The notes under the pieces: generated by a model
What the model saw: only the letters and a program-made list of their open reading frames with translations
What the model was told of the DNA's origin: nothing
The model's database searches: none
Shown: positions 37,640 through 45,369 of the stretch, piece by piece
How positions within the stretch are numbered: the stretch's first letter is position 1
Layout of the letters: every line of letters starts with the position of its first letter
From: an uncultured bacterium
Lineage (GTDB): Bacteria > Acidobacteriota > Aminicenantia > Aminicenantales > Saccharicenantaceae
Assembly: GCA_937920515.1 (NCBI GenBank)
Contig: CALEUG010000001.1
Span: 1 to 64,000 of the forward strand
DNA length: 64,000 nucleotides
Direction: 5' to 3'
Translations under genes and position numbers: made by a program

Positions 37640-39385
37640 CTACATCCGCCTGGCCTGCAGCAGCTTGGCCTGGGTCTCGCCGCCGTTCAGCCGGTAGAGC
37701 ATGGGCAGCGGCCGGTCGAGGCCTTCCTGGTACTCAGGCAGGTTCTCCCAGCGGTAGTTCAGGACGCAGGCATAATCGGAGAAGTACTGCCAGCGCCGGC
37801 GGTTGAGCCCGGTCACCATGTGGAAATGGTTGGCCGGCATGCCCATCTTGACCAGACTGGCCGGCAGGTGGTCATAAGTCACGAAGGTGTGAGGCCAGGA
37901 ATAATCTGAAGCCCGGCAGACTTCTTCCGCCAGAAGCGGCGGCAGCGAGACGCTCTCGGCTTCGCCCTGGACCATGGTAAACAGGCCACTCAGGTCGGAA
38001 TAAGCCAGGCGTCCGGCCAGTCCCCTGATGCCAGCCGGGGAAAGATAACTTACAGAAAATCCCAGTCCCGGGAAGTAATATTCAATTGCCTTGAATAAGA
38101 AGGCTTCCCCGGCATAATCAAGCGAAGCCGAGCCGGAGTTGTTGCCGTCAACAAAGCCGCGCTGCATCCAGCCCTCGTTCTCGAACGAAGCCAGGTCGAC
38201 CTCAAGCTCTCTGGCCTTCTTCCTGATTTCCCGGGGTTCGTAGACCTTGCGGAAATCCATGAACAGCGTCGGCTGTCCCCCGCTCAGGTAACAATAACAG
38301 ATCATGGTCAGCAGGGCCTGGATGTCATTCTCGGTGGCAAAGGGAATGACCGGCTTTTTACCGGTGTGGTCTTCGGTTGAATTAAACAGGGATTCGGCAA
38401 TGTCGGCCGTGGTCAGGGGAATCCCCCGCCGGTCAGAACCCCAGGCTAACTGGCTGGTCCAGCCTCCGCCCACGGCCTTAACGTCTCTGAGGTAATTCCT
38501 GATGATCAGGTAAAGGGCAAGGCCTTCATCCAGCTTTTTCTTATCTTCGGCGGTCAGGGACGGCGGCTTGACCCGGTCCAGCCCGGTGAGCAGGTTCTTT
38601 CTGGAATTTATTATTTCTTCGGTGTTGGTAAAAATCCGGTTCTTGAACTTGACATTCACCACCCAGTCCCGCAGGGCTTTCAGCTCTTCCGGGTCATAGC
38701 CACCCTTCTTATGCAACATGTCGGCAAAAAGCTTCATCGACTCGCGAGTTGATTCCAGGCCAAAAAATTTCCTGGCGGCATGAACATGGTTCAGGGCCGT
38801 TTCCATCTGCATGGAATCGGTGTCAATGGCAACGTATCTTTTGCCGCGCAGAGCCACCCGGGCCAGCATGGCATAACCGAGGTCCACGATTTGCTCGGCA
38901 GTCTGCTGGTCAAATTCCGGTTCCAGACCGGTTTCCGGCATGTTGCCAATTATCATCTGGCAGAGCCGGCCGGTCTGGGCATAGGCCCCGACCAGGGCGT
39001 CTATCCCCACCACTCCCGGCTTCGGGGCATTATTGCCGCCGACGCAGGCCAGCGGGGTGTCAACCGGGAAATGGGCGGTCAGGGCCAGGGCCGATTTCCC
39101 GGGGAAAAACCAGGTGTCAGGGACGATGAAGAGGCCGGCCACGCCGGCCTCTTTCATTTCCCTGGCCCCGGAATCAGCCGTGCTCTCCGAGTCCACCAGG
39201 CGGGAGCAATAGAAGACGTTGGGTGCGGCTCCGTCTGGCAGGCGAAGATGCCGGGCCAGCAGCCGGGCGGTCATCCGGCCGATGTTGAAAGCCCTGGTCC
39301 TGGAGGTTTCGTCAATCCTGGGGTCGCAGGGCACGAATACTCCCAGAGTGGGGTTGTCAGGATTTCTCTTTCCGATGAAAGGCAT
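37640..39385 (-). CDS. fucI: L-fucose isomerase family protein
   Basis: This 581-aa ketol isomerase would convert L-fucose to L-fuculose (or D-arabinose to D-ribulose) using a divalent metal. It aligns by eye with E. coli FucI over the C-terminal half: ESLFNSTEDHTGKKPVIPFATENDIQALLTM against its [31 protein letters not shown]. The proposed metal ligands are conserved: Glu in ATEND (about 351), Asp in MDFRKVY (about 374) and His in MPANHFHMV (about 517). AAAGGAGGAG precedes the ATG. No fucK or fucA is adjacent. A palindrome in its promoter indicates specific repression. Confidence 0.85.
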   Translation of the reverse strand: MPFIGKRNPDNPTLGVFVPCDPRIDETSRTRAFNIGRMTARLLARHLRLPDGAAPNVFYCSRLVDSESTADSGAREMKEAGVAGLFIVPDTWFFPGKSALALTAHFPVDTPLACVGGNNAPKPGVVGIDALVGAYAQTGRLCQMIIGNMPETGLEPEFDQQTAEQIVDLGYAMLARVALRGKRYVAIDTDSMQMETALNHVHAARKFFGLESTRESMKLFADMLHKKGGYDPEELKALRDWVVNVKFKNRIFTNTEEIINSRKNLLTGLDRVKPPSLTAEDKKKLDEGLALYLIIRNYLRDVKAVGGGWTSQLAWGSDRRGIPLTTADIAESLFNSTEDHTGKKPVIPFATENDIQALLTMICYCYLSGGQPTLFMDFRKVYEPREIRKKARELEVDLASFENEGWMQRGFVDGNNSGSASLDYAGEAFLFKAIEYYFPGLGFSVSYLSPAGIRGLAGRLAYSDLSGLFTMVQGEAESVSLPPLLAEEVCRASDYSWPHTFVTYDHLPASLVKMGMPANHFHMVTGLNRRRWQYFSDYACVLNYRWENLPEYQEGLDRPLPMLYRLNGGETQAKLLQARRM

Positions 39386-39407
39386 GGCTCCTCCTTTCAG
39401 GCTTTTT

Positions 39408-39435
39408 AATATATGAATGATTGTTCATATGTCAA
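39408..39435 (-). promoter_or_regulatory. fucI promoter with embedded palindromic operator
   Basis: The minus strand reads TTGACA, 16 bp, TATATT, ending 22 nt before the ATG. The inverted repeat ATATGAA-CAATCA-TTCATAT fills the spacer and touches both boxes, a layout typical of a repressor that blocks RNA polymerase. The same core occurs at 22,247-22,272. Confidence 0.65.
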
Positions 39436-39562
39436 AGGATTCGGCGATGTTAAGCTCAGAGGGCCCGGCCGTGTCTGGAAACCGCCACCCATGTCGGCCT
39501 CTTTAAAAAGACCTCATGACAAAACCTAACCGGCCTGGTTCCGGTGGCACCGCCCGCCGTCG

Positions 39563-40495
39563 TCAGATGTATTCTATGGTGGCCGGCGGCTTGGGAGTAA
39601 TCTCGTAGGCTACCCGCACCACCGACGGAATCTCCCTGGTAATGCGGCTGGCCAGCCTGGTCAGGACGTCCCAGGGAACAGGAGTCGGCTGGGCGGTCAT
39701 GGCATCCAGGCTTTCCACCGACCTGACGATGATTATGTTGCCAAATTTTCTCCTGCCTTCCTCCACCCCGGTCCCCATGTCGTTCATCAATACGGCAAAA
39801 GCCTGGAAAGGCTGGAGGGGAGCCAGCTCTTCTTCCACAATCCTGGTGGCCCTGCGGACCAGCTCCACACGCTCCGGGGTGACCTCGCCGATGACCCTGG
39901 TGGCCAGGGCCGGGCCGGGAAAGGGCATCCTTTTGAAAATCAGCTCGGGCAGGCCCAGGGCCCGGCCGACTTCCCGTACCTCATGCTTGAACAATTCTTT
40001 TAAGGGCTCGATTATCTTGAAGCCGAAGCCTTTTTCCGGGTCAATCCCGATCTGCTCCAGGATGTTATGCTGGGTCTTAACCCCGCGCCTGGTTTCAATA
40101 ATGTCGGCGGCTATGGTCCCCTGGATCAGGTACCTGGCCTTACTCTTCAGAACCTGGCGGCCAAAGACCTTGTAGAAAGTATTGCGGAAGGCTTTCCTTT
40201 TTTCTTCCGGGTCAGTCTTTCCCTTCAGAGCTTCGAAAAATTCGTTACTGGCATCCACTATTTCCAGTTCTATGCCCAGGCGGGCAAAGGTAGCCCTGAC
40301 CTCTTCCGGTTCTTTTTCTCTCATCAGCCCGTGGTCAATAAAGATGGTCTTGAGCTGCGAACCAAGGGCCCGGTGGGCCAGCAGGGTGGCCACCGAGCTA
40401 TCCACTCCACCAGAGAGGGCGGAGATAGCTTTATCCCTGCCTACTGTTTCTTTTATTTCCTCTACCTGGCGCTCGATAAATTTTTTGACGTCCAT
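39563..40495 (-). CDS. guaA: GMP synthase ATP-pyrophosphatase subunit (GATase domain absent)
   Basis: This N-type ATP pyrophosphatase adenylates XMP and adds ammonia to make GMP. The 310-aa protein begins directly with the synthetase domain and lacks the roughly 200-aa class I glutamine amidotransferase half found in ordinary bacterial GuaA. The PP-loop is SALSGGVDSSVATLL. IFIDHGLMREKE, GTIAADIIE, KRMPFPGPALATRVIGE and the C-terminal PPATIEYI correspond to GuaA motifs. It resembles the two-subunit archaeal arrangement. The partner glutaminase is not in this window. The ATG is preceded by GGAGGAAT. Confidence 0.93.
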   Translation of the reverse strand: MDVKKFIERQVEEIKETVGRDKAISALSGGVDSSVATLLAHRALGSQLKTIFIDHGLMREKEPEEVRATFARLGIELEIVDASNEFFEALKGKTDPEEKRKAFRNTFYKVFGRQVLKSKARYLIQGTIAADIIETRRGVKTQHNILEQIGIDPEKGFGFKIIEPLKELFKHEVREVGRALGLPELIFKRMPFPGPALATRVIGEVTPERVELVRRATRIVEEELAPLQPFQAFAVLMNDMGTGVEEGRRKFGNIIIVRSVESLDAMTAQPTPVPWDVLTRLASRITREIPSVVRVAYEITPKPPATIEYI

Positions 40496-40639
40496 TTATT
40501 CCTCCGTTTCAAGGGCATAACAGGGTATAAAGATGATACAATAACCGCCGGAATTAAGTCCATAAAAAATTAATTTTTGCACATTTTCCAGTTGATTTTT
40601 GCTGACAAAAGTTGGATATTATTAGCAGAGATTTAAAAA

Positions 40640-40790
40640 GAGGAGGGCCTCCATCCAAGGCGTAAGATTGACCGGAGAAGGACGCCCCCCGAGAGTCCTT
40701 CTCCCCTGCCCTCCTCGGGAGGATTTCCTACTCATTTAGTCGCCTCTTTCCGGAAAAAATTGAAAAATTTTTTCTGTATTTTTTCCCCTC
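40640..40790 (+). ncRNA. Candidate structured RNA or leader: nested hairpin plus AT-rich stem with T-run
   Basis: GAGGAGGGC (40,640-40,648) pairs with GCCCTCCTC (40,708-40,716) as an outer stem. Inside it GGAGAAGGAC (40,674-40,683) pairs with GTCCTTCTCC (40,695-40,704), leaving a 25-nt internal loop on the 5' side. The 3' outer arm can instead form CCTCC-TCG-GGAGG, a mutually exclusive hairpin. Further on, GAAAAAAT-TGAAAA-ATTTTTTC is followed by TGTATTTTTT. It lies upstream of the M20 gene and divergent from guaA. I match it to no known RNA class. Confidence 0.4.
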
Positions 40791-40838
40791 CCGGAAGTAA
40801 AATCAAACCTTTAATTTTGATTTTATCTGGAATATGCC

Positions 40839-42188
40839 ATGAAACCTGCAACCAGGCTGGAAAGAATTTATCTCGTTCTTACTTTAATTTTGATGATTCT
40901 GGCAGCCCCGGCTCCACTCCTGGCGGTCGGCCAGGCAAAACCCCCCGCCTATTACCAGAAAATCAAGGAACTTGCAGTCAGGGTTGAGCCGGAAATAATC
41001 GCTATCAGGCGGGACCTCCATGCCCACCCCGAGCTGGCTTTCCAGGAAAGGCGAACCGCAGGCATAGTGGCTGATTATTTCCGCAAGCTTGGACTGGAAG
41101 TCCGGACGGAAATCGGCGGGACCGGAGTCCTTGGTGTGCTTAAAGGAGGACTGCCCGGGCCGGTTCTGGCCATGCGCGGCGACATGGATGCCCTGGCCAT
41201 CACCGAGGAAACCGACCTGCCCTTTGCCTCCAAGGAAAAGGTAATCATAAACGGCCAGGAGACCGGCCTGATGCATGCCTGCGGCCACGATATCCATACG
41301 GCCATGCTGCTGGGTGTGGCTTCAGTTCTCAGCCAGATGAAAAACCAGGTCACGGGCACCATCCTGTTCATAGCTCAGCCGGCTGAAGAATGGGGCGACG
41401 GCGCCCAGAAAATGATTCAGGACGGAGTCTTCCGCGATTACCGTCCCGAGGCCATTTTTGCTTTCCACGTGGACGATACCCTCAAGGCCGGTTACGTTCA
41501 TTATGTTCCGGGCTATTCCGGGGCCAACTGCGACACCTTTTTCCTGAATATTTATTCCGAAGGTTGCCACGGAGCCGACCCCGACCAGTGTGTCGACCCG
41601 ATTGTCGTCGGAAGCCACGTCGTCCTGGCCCTGCAGGCCATGGTCAGCCGGGAAATAGACGTTCACGACCACACCGTCATCACCGTGGGCTACTTTCATG
41701 CCGGCACGGCCACCAACATCATTCCGAAAAAGGCCGAGCTCAGGGCCACCGTCAGAAGCTACGGAGATGAGCATAGAGAGCGCCTCAAGAAAAAAATAAC
41801 CAGGACCATTACCGGCATCTGCCAGTCTCATGGAGCTCCCTTCGAGCTGGACTACCAGTTCGGCACGCCGTCTCTTTACAACCACCCCGAACTGCTCGAA
41901 GCTATCAGGCCGACGGCCGAGGCCGTCCTGGGCGGACCTGACAGGCTGATTAAGGACCGGCCGGAGATGGGCGGCGAGGATTTCAGCTATTTTGCCAGGG
42001 AAATACCGGCGGTGATGCTGTCGCTGGGGGTGGTTCCGCCCCACCTGGAAAGGACCTCAGTCCACTCCCCCACCTTTGTGGCCGATGAAAAGGCGATTGG
42101 ACTGGGAATAAAGCTTATGTCCTGCATCCTGATGGATTACGCCCGCAAACCGGCCGCCCGAAGAGTCCGCGCTTTCAAGAAATCATAA
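40839..42188 (+). CDS. M20-family metal-dependent amidohydrolase
   Basis: This 449-aa protein belongs to the M20D aminoacylase/hippurate hydrolase/carboxypeptidase group, which cleaves N-acyl or peptide bonds using a dinuclear metal site. A signal peptide (LVLTLILMILAAPAPLLAV) suggests export. IRRDLHAHPELAFQERRTAG, MRGDMDALAI, metal-ligand LMHACGHDIHTAMLLG, catalytic PAEEWGDGAQKM, FAFHVDD and late VHSPTF are all present. The lid-domain motif, often GHGAxPHxxxDPI, reads CHGADPDQCVDPI, losing a His that many relatives have. Its start is weakly defined, with no strong ribosome-binding site. Substrate unknown. Confidence 0.88.
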   Translation: MKPATRLERIYLVLTLILMILAAPAPLLAVGQAKPPAYYQKIKELAVRVEPEIIAIRRDLHAHPELAFQERRTAGIVADYFRKLGLEVRTEIGGTGVLGVLKGGLPGPVLAMRGDMDALAITEETDLPFASKEKVIINGQETGLMHACGHDIHTAMLLGVASVLSQMKNQVTGTILFIAQPAEEWGDGAQKMIQDGVFRDYRPEAIFAFHVDDTLKAGYVHYVPGYSGANCDTFFLNIYSEGCHGADPDQCVDPIVVGSHVVLALQAMVSREIDVHDHTVITVGYFHAGTATNIIPKKAELRATVRSYGDEHRERLKKKITRTITGICQSHGAPFELDYQFGTPSLYNHPELLEAIRPTAEAVLGGPDRLIKDRPEMGGEDFSYFAREIPAVMLSLGVVPPHLERTSVHSPTFVADEKAIGLGIKLMSCILMDYARKPAARRVRAFKKS

Positions 42189-42568
42189 AAGCCAGCCGGG
42201 CCGCCGTGTTGATTGATAATAAATTCGGGTCAGAATTAGTTCAGAGCAGCTTCTGATTTTCTTGTCATTCAACAACTCCGGGTTATTTTTTCAGGAAGCC
42301 AATGTTAGCTGTTTCCTGGTTTAACCCTTTTACCCCCAGATAAACCTTGCCTGTGAATTAAAGCCTTAAGATTTAGTGAACCCAACTCTTCAGACCTGCC
42401 GTCCCGGGAGTGACCGCCCGGCCCTGGCCTGATCTGGTCTGACTGCAAACCGCTGAAGGCAGGTCCTTGAGCATTCCTGAACAAGAGGTCCCGGACTGCC
42501 AGGCCTGTTTAACGGGTTAATTCAATTGATAAAAATGGTGCCTGATGGTAAATTGATAACATTCAGCC
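42189..42568. other. Intergenic region before the phosphohexomutase pair
   Basis: No gene is supported. A long-range GGCCTG/CAGGCC inverted repeat spans about 42,429-42,508 but is weak. The last 60 bases presumably hold the promoter, which I cannot define. Confidence 0.35.
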
Positions 42569-43918
42569 ATGAAATTGCTAAAACTAAACATCTCCGGCGT
42601 CCGCGGCATCGTCGGACAGACCATCACTCCAGAACTGGTCATAGATTTTGCTTCAGCTTTTGGAACCATGCTGCCGGCCGGAAAGGTCCTGGCAGGCCGC
42701 GACAGCCGGAAATCAGGGTTGATGGTGCAGGAAGCGGCGGTCTCGGCCCTTCTCTCCACCGGTCACGAAGTTGTCAATCTTGGAATCTGCCCCACCCCCA
42801 TCATCCAGTTCCTGGTGAAGCAGCACCGGGCCGCCGGGGCCATTGCCATCACCGCCGGGCACAACCCGGCCGAGTGGAATGCCCTGAATTTCATCAACAG
42901 CCAGGGCACCTACCTCAACGAATTCCAGGGTTCGGAGCTGCTCGATATTTACCACCTGGGGCATTTTGCCCACCAGAAGCTTAAAAAATCCCCGGCAGTG
43001 GTCAATGAGCTTAACGCGGAAGAGGTCTATTTTTCCTGGTTGAGCCGCCGGCTGCGAACGGAAGAAATCAGCCGGGCCAGGTTCAAGGTGGTGGTCGACC
43101 CCTGCAACGGGGCCGGGGCCGGGCTGGTCAACAAGTTTTTCCAATCCCTGGGTTGCGAGCTGGTGGCCGTCAACAACGAGCCCAGCGGCTATTTTCCCCA
43201 CGAACCGGAACCGCGCCCCAGGAATGCCGGTGAGGTGTCCTCGCTGGTCAGGGCCACCGGGGCCAGCGTGGGCTTTCTTCTTAACAGCGACGTCAGCCGC
43301 GTCTCCCTGGTGGCCGAGACCGGGGAAACCCTGTCGGAAGAATACACCCTGCCGGTTGTGGCCGGTTATTACTTAGAGCAGCAGCCGGGACCGGTCATCA
43401 CCAGCCTTTCCACCTCCCGCATGATTGAAGAAGTGGCGGCCAGGTCCCGGGTCCCGGTCATCAGAACCAGGGTTGGCCAGTCGGCCCTCGTCCAGACGAT
43501 GCTCCAGGAAGACGGGGCCCTGGCCGGAGAGGGCAGCGGCGGGCTGGCCCTCCGCCGCTTTCAGCCGGCCTTTGATGGCTTTGCGGTCATGGGCCTGGTC
43601 CTGGAAGCGATGGCCGTTAAGCAAAAAAAACTTTCAGAGCTGGTAAAAGCTCTTCCCCGCTATCATATAGTCAAGGATAAAATAGTCTGCCCGCCCCACC
43701 GCCTGCACTCGCTGGTGGCTGAAACCAGAAAACTTTACCCCCGGGCTGAAATCAATCTCCTCGATGGATTGCACGTTACCCTGAAAGAGGCCTGGGTGCA
43801 CATCAGGGCTTCCAGCACCGAGCCCCTAATCAGGATAATTGCCGAAAGCCCTTCGGCCACCAGGGCCCAGCTCGAGGTAGACAGGGTGGTAGCTTTCCTT
43901 AACCGATTACTCGGGTAA
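42569..43918 (+). CDS. Phosphohexomutase paralogue lacking catalytic residues (putative pseudoenzyme)
   Basis: This 449-aa protein has the full four-domain layout of the alpha-D-phosphohexomutase family (GlmM/PMM/PGM). It starts LKLNISGVRGIVGQTITPEL, like its downstream neighbour. The phosphoserine loop reads TAGHNP (Gly97, codon GGG) instead of TASHNP. The metal loop reads NSDVSR (239-244) instead of DxDxDR, so two of three Asp ligands are lost. The sugar loop is GEGSGG, and the phosphate-binding loop RASSTEPLIR is kept. It should therefore not catalyse phosphoryl transfer but may still bind sugar phosphates or partner the active copy. The frame is intact, so it is not a pseudogene. It lies 3 nt upstream of the intact paralogue. 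Confidence 0.9.
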   Translation: MKLLKLNISGVRGIVGQTITPELVIDFASAFGTMLPAGKVLAGRDSRKSGLMVQEAAVSALLSTGHEVVNLGICPTPIIQFLVKQHRAAGAIAITAGHNPAEWNALNFINSQGTYLNEFQGSELLDIYHLGHFAHQKLKKSPAVVNELNAEEVYFSWLSRRLRTEEISRARFKVVVDPCNGAGAGLVNKFFQSLGCELVAVNNEPSGYFPHEPEPRPRNAGEVSSLVRATGASVGFLLNSDVSRVSLVAETGETLSEEYTLPVVAGYYLEQQPGPVITSLSTSRMIEEVAARSRVPVIRTRVGQSALVQTMLQEDGALAGEGSGGLALRRFQPAFDGFAVMGLVLEAMAVKQKKLSELVKALPRYHIVKDKIVCPPHRLHSLVAETRKLYPRAEINLLDGLHVTLKEAWVHIRASSTEPLIRIIAESPSATRAQLEVDRVVAFLNRLLG

Positions 43919-43921
43919 AAC

Positions 43922-45289
43922 ATGAAAAAGAGATTTCCACTCAAGGTTAGCATCTCCGGCGTCCGGGGAATTATCGGAGAAAGCCTGACCCCTCAGATTG
44001 CCGCCCGGTTCGCCTCGGCCTTCGGCACCTACCTCGGACCGGGACAGGTCCTGGTCGGGCAGGATACCAGACCCTCGGGCACCATGCTCAAAAAGGCCGT
44101 CCTGAGCGGGTTGCTGGCCACCGGCTGCCAGCCGGTTGAAGTCGGCGTGCTTCCCATCCCCACCATTCTTTTCCTCACCCGCGAGAAACAGGTCCGGGGG
44201 GCGGTGGTAATCACCGCCAGTCATAACCCCCCGGAATGGAACGGGCTTAAATTCATCGGGCCGGAGGGGCTTTACCTCCGTCGCTCCCAGGTGGAAGAAT
44301 TCCTGGACATATTCCACCAGGGAGAATTCACCTTCGTGGCGGCCGAAAGAATCAAGGCCCCGCTCCAGGAGAAAAAGGCCGGGGAGCTCCACCTTGAAAA
44401 AATTCTGTCGCGACTTAAAGTTAAAGCCATCCGCCGCCGTGGGTTCCGGGTGGTGGCTGATTGCGCCAACGGGGCCGGCGCCACGCTCCTGCCCCAGCTT
44501 CTCAGGGAACTCGGCTGCGAGACTCTTCTCATCAACACCGACCTCAGCGGGAGCTTTGCCCATCAGTCGGAGCCAGTCCCGGAAAACCTCAAAGAGCTCT
44601 CCCGCCGGGTTAAAGAATTCAGGGCTGACCTGGGCCTGGCCCAGGATGCCGACGCCGACCGCCTGGCCCTGGTGGATGAAAGGGGTCGCCCCCTGGGAGA
44701 AGACCTGACCCTGATTCTGGCAGTGGCCCATGTGCTCGGTAAGAAGCGTGGCCCGGTGGCCGTAAATCTCTCAGCTTCCATGGCCATAGACGAACTGGCG
44801 GCCAGGTACCGGGTTCCGGTCATCAGGACCAGGATCGGAGAAATCAACGTGGTCGAAGCCATACTGGAGCAGGGCGCGGTCATCGGCGGCGAAGGTAACG
44901 GCGGAGTCATCTGGCCGGAAATCCACCCCTGCCGTGATTCTCTAACCGCAGCCGGCCTAATGCTGGAAATGCTGGCCGAGAACCAGAAGCCACTGTCGGA
45001 GACGGCCGCTGAATTTAAGAAGTATCACCTGTTGAAGGATAAAATGGACTGCCCGGCTGAACTGGCCTTCCGGGCGCTGGTTGAATTGAGACGACGCTAT
45101 CAGTCTGAAAATATTTCCACCCTGGATGGAATTAAAATAAGCTGGCCCGACTCCTGGGTCCATATCAGGCCGTCCAATACCGAACCCATCATCAGGCTGC
45201 TGGCTGAATCCCGGTCGCCGGTCCGCAGCCGGCGTTTAATAGAAAATTTTAAGAAAGAAATCAAGAGCATCATCAGGAAGCTGGCCTGA
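43922..45289 (+). CDS. Phosphohexomutase (phosphoglucosamine/phosphomannomutase family), intact
   Basis: This 455-aa enzyme interconverts hexose 1- and 6-phosphates in the cytoplasm. All motifs are present: catalytic Ser100 in TASHNPPEWNG, metal loop DADADR (Asp 242, 244 and 246), sugar-specificity loop GEGNGG and phosphate-binding RPSNTEPIIRLLAES. The GEGNGG form is less diagnostic than GEMSGH (GlmM) or GEMSAH (PMM), so I do not assign a single substrate. It could feed GlcNAc-1-P or mannose-1-P to the polysaccharide genes, or process sugars released by the glycosidases. It is tightly coupled to the degenerate paralogue upstream. Confidence 0.92.
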   Translation: MKKRFPLKVSISGVRGIIGESLTPQIAARFASAFGTYLGPGQVLVGQDTRPSGTMLKKAVLSGLLATGCQPVEVGVLPIPTILFLTREKQVRGAVVITASHNPPEWNGLKFIGPEGLYLRRSQVEEFLDIFHQGEFTFVAAERIKAPLQEKKAGELHLEKILSRLKVKAIRRRGFRVVADCANGAGATLLPQLLRELGCETLLINTDLSGSFAHQSEPVPENLKELSRRVKEFRADLGLAQDADADRLALVDERGRPLGEDLTLILAVAHVLGKKRGPVAVNLSASMAIDELAARYRVPVIRTRIGEINVVEAILEQGAVIGGEGNGGVIWPEIHPCRDSLTAAGLMLEMLAENQKPLSETAAEFKKYHLLKDKMDCPAELAFRALVELRRRYQSENISTLDGIKISWPDSWVHIRPSNTEPIIRLLAESRSPVRSRRLIENFKKEIKSIIRKLA

Positions 45290-45369
45290 GGCGGCCGTCT
45301 GGGCTCAAGCGGCAATTCGGTTTAATAAAAAATACAAAATTGAGCAATAAAAAGAGGCAGGGTTCAGAC

